From NCBI GenBank assembly GCA_002294045.1, contig DBEP01000011.1, positions 22,197 through 32,613 on the forward strand: a DNA stretch of 10,417 nt. The letters run 5' to 3'. The position numbers were made by a program, and so were the translations under genes. Shown here piece after piece: positions 6,095 to 10,417 of the stretch; the stretch's first letter is position 1; every line of letters begins with the position of its first letter. Under the pieces are notes generated by a model that was not told where the DNA came from, ran no database searches, and worked only from the letters and a program-made list of their open reading frames with translations. This DNA comes from Lachnoclostridium sp. UBA903 (GTDB lineage: Bacteria > Bacillota > Clostridia > Lachnospirales > Lachnospiraceae).

Positions 6095-7465
6095 TCATTG
6101 CTGTAATGCAAGATAATCATTTAACAGGGACACCACTTCTTCTGCCTCATCTGCCGGCGTTTTGGCACCATATGCAACACTTTCGAAAGCATCCTCCAGT
6201 ATTGCCGTAACCTCAGCACTGGTTGTCTTTCCCGAATCAGAAATACCGTTGTACCGCAGGCTTACCTCAACACACATTTTAGTCAAAGGATTCAGTGAAC
6301 CGGCTTCCTGTGCTATCTGCTGGGCTTTTGCCGTCGGAGGAACGGAACGGACCGTACCTAATGTTTTGGCCGCGTCTTCATTATTAAAAAAGTAATCTAA
6401 AAACATGGCTGCTTCTTCCGCATGTTTGCTGTTTGCATAGATACCTATGTACTGAGGACAGTCGTTAAACCAGCCGTCGCTTTTTGCATCAGCCATGACA
6501 GGCATATTCCCTGCAATATAATTTGCATCCGGATTAGCGGTCTGCATTACATCCGCAGTGGAGGTATAACCTATGTTACACACATATTTTCCTGCAATCC
6601 AGTTAGGGTCGTCCTGATTGCCGGTCCCATAGGAGGCCATATAGGATAATGGAACGGCAGCCTTATTATCATACAGGGCTTTCACATAGGTCAGGCATTC
6701 TTCAAACTGCTGTTTCGTCATATTCAGTTTGTTGTCACTGCTTATAATAGCGTCTCCATTCGCCTGTCTGGACCAGGTACGCATGATAAACGCCGTCATG
6801 GAGGTTAAATTGCCGGAAATCAAATATAGGGAAGGATCGTATTCCTGCACCTGATTTCCCCATTCAATTAATTGATTCCAGTCATAGGGCTTCGTAAAAT
6901 CGATTCCGATTTTCTCAGCCAGATCCTGATTTACCACAATAGCGCTTCCGGCCTGCCCGGTAGGTATGGCGTATTGGCTTCCTGAGCCGAATTGGCCGTT
7001 ATTTTTAAGAAAATCCGAATCAAAGCTGGAAAAATCAATGCCGGTGGTTGACAGATTATAAAGCTGCCCCTGTTCATAGTATTCCGGAGCCGCTCCGGTT
7101 TCCAGCTGTATGATATCCGGAGCCGTACCGGAGGCAAACTGGGTCATAAGCTTGTCATTGTAACCATCCTGGGAACTGTATTCCGCTTCAATGGTAATCC
7201 AGGGATACTCTTTTTCAAATTGGCCAATTACCGCTAATGTGGCTTCATGTCTTGCATCTCCGCCCCACCAGGAGAAACGGAGGCTTACCGGCTCCTGTTC
7301 TTTTAAAGTATCTGCCCCTCCCTGGTCCGCCGAAGTACTGCCGTCCGCTCCCTTATCGGAATCCTTTACATAACCGGCGCCGGTATTTTTAGTACCGCCG
7401 CATCCGGCTAAGGATACAGCCATTACCACAGCAAGAAATACAGCCATAATCTTTTTCTTTTTCAT
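6095..7465 (-). CDS. Extracellular sugar-binding lipoprotein (ABC solute-binding protein family 1)
   Basis: This is the substrate-capturing component of the importer, 456 residues, anchored outside the cell membrane. It has a lipoprotein signal peptide with a lysine-rich start and hydrophobic core, then the lipobox SLAGC with the lipidated cysteine at C22, followed by a Gly/Ser/Asp-rich linker to about residue 50. The mature part is a type 1 binding protein: VSLRFSWWGGDARHE near residue 62, the family stretch IEAEYSSQDGYNDKLMTQFASGTAPDIIQL, and a C-terminal helix set with EEAAMFLDYFFNNEDAAKTLG. GGAGGG lies before the ATG, preceded by a candidate promoter. It is the first gene of the uptake block and follows the sensor kinase after 189 nt. 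Aromatic residues near the mature N-terminus (FSWWGG) fit carbohydrate stacking, but the specific ligand is unknown. Confidence 0.95.
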   Translation of the reverse strand: MKKKKIMAVFLAVVMAVSLAGCGGTKNTGAGYVKDSDKGADGSTSADQGGADTLKEQEPVSLRFSWWGGDARHEATLAVIGQFEKEYPWITIEAEYSSQDGYNDKLMTQFASGTAPDIIQLETGAAPEYYEQGQLYNLSTTGIDFSSFDSDFLKNNGQFGSGSQYAIPTGQAGSAIVVNQDLAEKIGIDFTKPYDWNQLIEWGNQVQEYDPSLYLISGNLTSMTAFIMRTWSRQANGDAIISSDNKLNMTKQQFEECLTYVKALYDNKAAVPLSYMASYGTGNQDDPNWIAGKYVCNIGYTSTADVMQTANPDANYIAGNMPVMADAKSDGWFNDCPQYIGIYANSKHAEEAAMFLDYFFNNEDAAKTLGTVRSVPPTAKAQQIAQEAGSLNPLTKMCVEVSLRYNGISDSGKTTSAEVTAILEDAFESVAYGAKTPADEAEEVVSLLNDYLALQQ

Positions 7466-7524
7466 AATGTAAACCCTCCAAATTTATGTTTTACCAAATG
7501 TTTCATCTTTACAGGTAAAGATTA

Positions 7525-7579
7525 GGTACCGATTCGGTGATATCATTCTATCATCCGACCAAACTATTGAAAAGGTACC
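7525..7579. repeat. Paired GGTACCG boxes flanking the candidate transporter promoter
   Basis: AGGTACCG occurs at 7524-7531 and again at 7573-7580, with centres 49 bp apart. One box lies just downstream of the candidate -10 and the other directly abuts the -35. GGTACC is palindromic, so each could be a protein-binding core. The placement around a promoter is suggestive, but with only two copies and a 6-bp palindromic core, chance is not excluded. Confidence 0.35.
7545..7573 (-). promoter_or_regulatory. Candidate promoter for the sugar ABC transporter genes
   Basis: On the minus strand TTTTCA (7568-7573, four of six -35 bases) and TAGAAT (7545-7550, five of six -10 bases) are separated by exactly 17 nt. 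Transcription would start near 7538, giving a leader of about 70 nt to the binding protein ATG. A weak -35 suits an activated promoter, and the AraC-type response regulator encoded upstream is the obvious candidate activator (inference). Confidence 0.5.
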
Positions 7580-7654
7580 GGATCTAAGATAAAGACTCAA
7601 CTTTTATGCATTTTAAATCGATTGGTATCATTATTCATGTTTTATCTTCAACAT

Positions 7655-9448
7655 CTATGAAAGGATTACATCTTCCTGTATCCGAACCGGTATTTTGAAA
7701 TAAATCCCCGTCCCCATATCTTTTTTGCTGCGTATATGAATCTTGCTGCGTTCCCCATAGCGCAGCGCCAGCCTGCGGTTCAGATTCGTCAATCCGATAT
7801 TCTCAGACCTGGAATCATTAATTTTTATATTCAATACCTCAAGCTCTTTTTTCGTCATTCCGCATCCGTTATCTATGACAGCAATACAAATTTCATCCTT
7901 CCTTTTGTACCCTTTTATCTTAATATAACAGTGCCGGTCCGGTGATTTTATTCCATGGTTAACACTGTTTTCCACCATGGGCTGCAGCATAAGGCGGAAA
8001 ACCGGATACTCAAGCAGGCCGTCTTCTATCTCAAAATAGGTGATGATAATATTTTTAAACCGTATCTCCTGTATCTGCAGATAGGCTTTTAAGTAATCCA
8101 GTTCCTCCCGTAAGGTTACGGGTTCCGTAGGATTCGTCAAAGCATACTTTATAATTCTGGAAAGCTCCTGTATCATAATATGCAGCGTGGATTGTCCTCC
8201 TTTTTCTTTCAATACCTCCAAATCCATTGTCTGTAACGTATTGAATATAAAATGAGGGTTAATCTGCAATTGCAGCGCCATCAATTCCGTAATTTCATGC
8301 TGGTGCTGTTTTTCCATTAAATTCGTCTGCATCTGGTTGTTCTTTATAAACAGGAACAAAATATTATTCATAATAAGATTATATTCATCTTTTACCACAG
8401 GCCGGGGTTTATCGATAACCTCCCCTCTTTCTGCCGCGCTGAATACCTCCACCAGATAGGTAATATGTTTAAAAGCACTTTTCGTGGTGATCCAGGCAAG
8501 CAGCATGACAATTAAAAAGTTTAGGAGCAGAATAGCAAGGGCAAGCCGTAAAAATTCCTGAAGTCTGACGGCAAATACGTCAAAAGATATCATGGATACG
8601 AAATAAGTCTGATAATAAGCCGCCGGCTCCATATAAAACAAATAATATTTTCCGTTTATGTTCAGCCATTTCTGATTACGGCTGAAGGTGCCGCCGGAAT
8701 CATATTCCTTTACGGTATCGGTGAAGAAGTTTTTTTCTGCCGCAACATGGGATTCTGTTTCCAGGTTGCTGGCAAATAAAATATCCCCCTCTTTATTCAG
8801 ATAAAAGAAACTCTGGCCGGAATTATTTAGAATATTGTTAATCATCATTCCGAAATCATTGGCATTTACGTTGACAACGATAACGCCGTCTTCATAAGTC
8901 ATACGCTGATAGATTGTAATAACTTTTCTGGCTGGTTCATAGCTGTACCTTTTCAGCCATCTTGTTTCAACAAATTGTTTATCCTCTACGGGAATTTTGT
9001 TATACCGGTAAAACCAGTCTTTATCATAATATGTTTTGGTAGAGGCCAGCTGATCGGACGACGACGTCAGATAATTGTCCCGTCCGTCAATATACAGATA
9101 TACGGAATTAATATACGGATAGGAAGATTCAGAACTTTTTAAGAAGTTTTTAATTGCATTCATAAATATTACGTCTTTATATTCCAGCTGGTCATGGCTC
9201 AGTAATTTCTGCAGGGACAATTTATACTGCGCGTTTCCCATCATTACATCCTGCTGATGTATGGTACTGTAAACGACATAGACAATATTGTCATTAATAC
9301 TTTTAAGCGTATCGGCTCCCTGTTTCTTGAGAGCATCCTGCTGGGCATATATGATTAGGAACCCCATAACGGTAAAGAGGAGCAGCAAAGGTATGAACAT
9401 GATTACGGCAAAAGTCCGGAAGCGTTTTATAAAAAATTTATGCAGCAT
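7655..9448 (-). CDS. Membrane sensor histidine kinase, YesM/LytS-like (His_kinase family)
   Basis: This is the sensor of a two-component system, 597 residues. The first transmembrane helix is about residues 13-35, a Cache-like extracellular ligand domain spans about 36-295, and the second transmembrane helix is about 299-321. A HAMP-like linker and a short coiled stretch follow to about 388. The phosphoacceptor is H399 in QINPHFIFNTLQ, the signature of this kinase family. The ATP-binding domain has the N-box QPMVENSVNHG (489-499), the G1 motif DNGCGM (526-531), and the glycine boxes ENIGLTNL and MGTGIYF. It starts 4 nt after the response regulator stop. Its GGAG lies an unusually long 13 nt upstream inside the regulator gene, suggesting translational coupling. 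Kinases of this kind next to sugar-binding proteins typically sense extracellular carbohydrate, sometimes through the binding protein. Confidence 0.95.
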   Translation of the reverse strand: MLHKFFIKRFRTFAVIMFIPLLLLFTVMGFLIIYAQQDALKKQGADTLKSINDNIVYVVYSTIHQQDVMMGNAQYKLSLQKLLSHDQLEYKDVIFMNAIKNFLKSSESSYPYINSVYLYIDGRDNYLTSSSDQLASTKTYYDKDWFYRYNKIPVEDKQFVETRWLKRYSYEPARKVITIYQRMTYEDGVIVVNVNANDFGMMINNILNNSGQSFFYLNKEGDILFASNLETESHVAAEKNFFTDTVKEYDSGGTFSRNQKWLNINGKYYLFYMEPAAYYQTYFVSMISFDVFAVRLQEFLRLALAILLLNFLIVMLLAWITTKSAFKHITYLVEVFSAAERGEVIDKPRPVVKDEYNLIMNNILFLFIKNNQMQTNLMEKQHQHEITELMALQLQINPHFIFNTLQTMDLEVLKEKGGQSTLHIMIQELSRIIKYALTNPTEPVTLREELDYLKAYLQIQEIRFKNIIITYFEIEDGLLEYPVFRLMLQPMVENSVNHGIKSPDRHCYIKIKGYKRKDEICIAVIDNGCGMTKKELEVLNIKINDSRSENIGLTNLNRRLALRYGERSKIHIRSKKDMGTGIYFKIPVRIQEDVILS

Positions 9449-9452
9449 GCCT

Positions 9453-10190
9453 TTATCTGTTCTCCTTTCGTATGCCGTTCCTGTAGTCCATGGGGCTTAC
9501 ATTATAATAAGTCTTAAATGCCCTGGAAAAATTTTTAGGATTATCATATCCTACATAAAAAGCTATTTCATAGCTTTTATAATTCGGATCCATTAAAAGT
9601 TCACTGGCTTTTTCCATTCTTATTCTGTTCAGTTTCTCCATAAAGCCGCTGCCGGACTTTTCTTTGTATATTTTGGAAAGATAGTTGGGGCTAAGTCCCA
9701 CTGTCTCGGCAGCTCCTTCCAGGGAAGCTTTCTGATAATTGTTTAAAAGGTAATTATCCACCCGTTTAATGATTTCCTCATAATAGGTTTTAGGCCGGTC
9801 ATTTACAACTTTATATTTTTCATCCAGCTGTATCCTGATATTATCAAAACAGGCGACCAGTTCCTCATAACGTATCGGCTTCAGCAGATAATCGCTGATA
9901 CCGTACCGGATTGCGGCTCGCATATATTCATAATCCCGGTAACTGCTGAATATTACGATTTTAATATCCGGAAACCGCAGAAGCTCTTTTGTCAGACCGA
10001 TTCCGTTCATCTCGGGCATGGAAATATCCGTCATCACCACATCGACCGGATTCCCCTCCGCATAGGACAGGGCGCTGAAAGCATCCGTAAACCTTGCAAC
10101 AACCTGAAAGCCGATATTATTCCACGGAAATAGCTGCGAAATACCATCCAGAATCTTTTCTTCATCATCAACAATTACTAATCGGTACAT
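9453..10190 (-). CDS. AraC-type two-component response regulator (YesN-like)
   Basis: This DNA-binding response regulator has 245 residues. The receiver domain covers about residues 1-120, with the acidic pocket D8-D9, the phosphoacceptor D55 in MTDISMPEMNG, S82/S83 in IFSSYRDYEY, and the conserved K104 in SDYLLKPI. After a linker, two helix-turn-helix motifs of an AraC domain span about 142-241, ending in the family signature IAFYVGYDNPKNFSRAFKTYYNVSPMDYR (about 208-236). At 245 residues it is compact compared with the longer YesN regulators of about 500 residues that carry an extra middle domain. AGGAG lies 7 nt before the ATG. It is co-transcribed with the kinase and most likely activates the downstream sugar transporter genes when phosphorylated. 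No other target is visible. Confidence 0.95.
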   Translation of the reverse strand: MYRLVIVDDEEKILDGISQLFPWNNIGFQVVARFTDAFSALSYAEGNPVDVVMTDISMPEMNGIGLTKELLRFPDIKIVIFSSYRDYEYMRAAIRYGISDYLLKPIRYEELVACFDNIRIQLDEKYKVVNDRPKTYYEEIIKRVDNYLLNNYQKASLEGAAETVGLSPNYLSKIYKEKSGSGFMEKLNRIRMEKASELLMDPNYKSYEIAFYVGYDNPKNFSRAFKTYYNVSPMDYRNGIRKENR

Positions 10191-10280
10191 GTCTCCACTC
10201 CTTTCCGGTTAATTGAGGGCAGGTATTCTATATTTTGACAAACTTTTTCGACATTATATTCATTTTTTAATATATTATAT
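10191..10280 (-). promoter_or_regulatory. A+T-rich upstream region of the two-component operon, promoter likely but unresolved
   Basis: On the minus strand there are two perfect TATAAT hexamers (10274-10279 and 10253-10258) in an A+T-rich stretch, but neither has a good -35 at 16-18 nt. This is what one would expect of an activator-dependent or extended promoter, or of chance in A+T-rich DNA. The start of transcription is not resolved. Confidence 0.4.
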
Positions 10281-10315
10281 CCTGGGCAAAAACATGTTCA
10301 TGGTTTTGCCGCTCC
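10279..10315. repeat. Palindromic repeat, copy B (hairpin 10285-10310)
   Basis: GGCAAAAACATG (10285-10296) and CATGGTTTTGCC (10299-10310) are inverted with one mismatch and a 2-nt centre. The surrounding 37 bp aligns with the 37 bp at 10367-10403: both carry GTTCATG and CATG cores and both end in GCTCC. It lies directly upstream of the A+T-rich promoter region. It is probably a noncoding interspersed palindromic element. Confidence 0.5.
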
Positions 10316-10364
10316 AATCGGAATCTGCAAGCAGGTTTGCCGGCTCTTCATACCGATTTCATTC

Positions 10365-10403
10365 TATCATGAACAAAAAACACGTTCATGATATGGTTGC
10401 TCC
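10365..10403. repeat. Palindromic repeat, copy A (hairpin 10365-10393)
   Basis: TATCATGAAC (10365-10374) and GTTCATGATA (10384-10393) form a perfect 10-bp inverted repeat around a 9-nt A-rich loop, followed by GGTTGCTCC. It is related to copy B 88 bp away, which shares the GTTCATG core and the GCTCC flank. In the minus direction the T-run is in the loop rather than after the stem, so it is not a standard terminator. Confidence 0.5.
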
Positions 10404-10417
10404 GCTCGCTTATTGCA

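Noticed and set aside
7620..7655. Possible terminator after the sensor kinase (ATGTT/AACAT arms)
   Set aside because: The stem is only five A/T-rich pairs with no following T-run, so it is not convincing.
10235..10260. Plus-strand TTGACA near an A+T-rich stretch, a possible divergent promoter
   Set aside because: The nearest good -10 (TATATT) is only 14 nt away and no supported plus-strand gene follows.
10294..10417. Plus-strand frame open to the right edge
   Set aside because: It has no ribosome binding site, runs through the two palindromic repeats, and shows no protein family features.
1..10417. CRISPR arrays, tRNA or rRNA genes, insertion sequences, phage genes
   Set aside because: No regularly spaced repeats, tRNA-like cloverleaf, transposase or integrase motifs were seen on either strand.

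Overview
This window looks like chromosomal DNA from a low-to-medium G+C Gram-positive anaerobe, most likely a Lachnospiraceae-type clostridium. The evidence is strong GGAGG-type ribosome binding sites, a lipoprotein sugar-binding protein, a YesM/YesN-type two-component system next to a CUT1 sugar ABC transporter, a transketolase split into two genes, and A+T-rich intergenic DNA. Assignment to a genus is not possible from the sequence alone. All ten genes lie on the minus strand, so transcription runs from high to low coordinates.

In transcription order, the first block (10190 to 7655) is a sensing module: an AraC-type response regulator followed by a membrane histidine kinase with an extracellular domain, separated by 4 nt. 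The second block (7465 to 4147) is an uptake module: a solute-binding lipoprotein and two permeases. A candidate promoter lies in front of the binding protein, and a stem-loop with a short T-run separates it from the permeases. No transport ATPase is present, so the importer probably uses a shared MsmX/UgpC-type ATPase encoded elsewhere.

The third block (3980 to the left edge) is a regulator plus catabolic module: a FadR-subfamily GntR repressor, the N- and C-terminal halves of a transketolase, a protein very close to GarR (tartronate semialdehyde reductase), and the first part of a short-chain dehydrogenase resembling gluconate 5-dehydrogenase. The same 9-bp core, TGTCTAACA, lies inside imperfect palindromes in front of both the GntR gene and the transketolase pair. 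This suggests one repressor controls itself and the catabolic genes.

Together the window reads as a sense, import and degrade locus for an unidentified carbohydrate. The enzymes point to ketose or sugar-acid chemistry that yields C2 and C3 units, but the substrate cannot be read from the sequence. The first 22 bases are an exact inverted copy of the 3' end of the garR-like gene. The dehydrogenase stops looking like its family exactly where that copy begins, so the left edge is either an assembly fold-back or a real inversion junction. There is no gene-free stretch longer than 300 bases. The longest, 10191-10417, holds an A+T-rich promoter region and two related palindromes.
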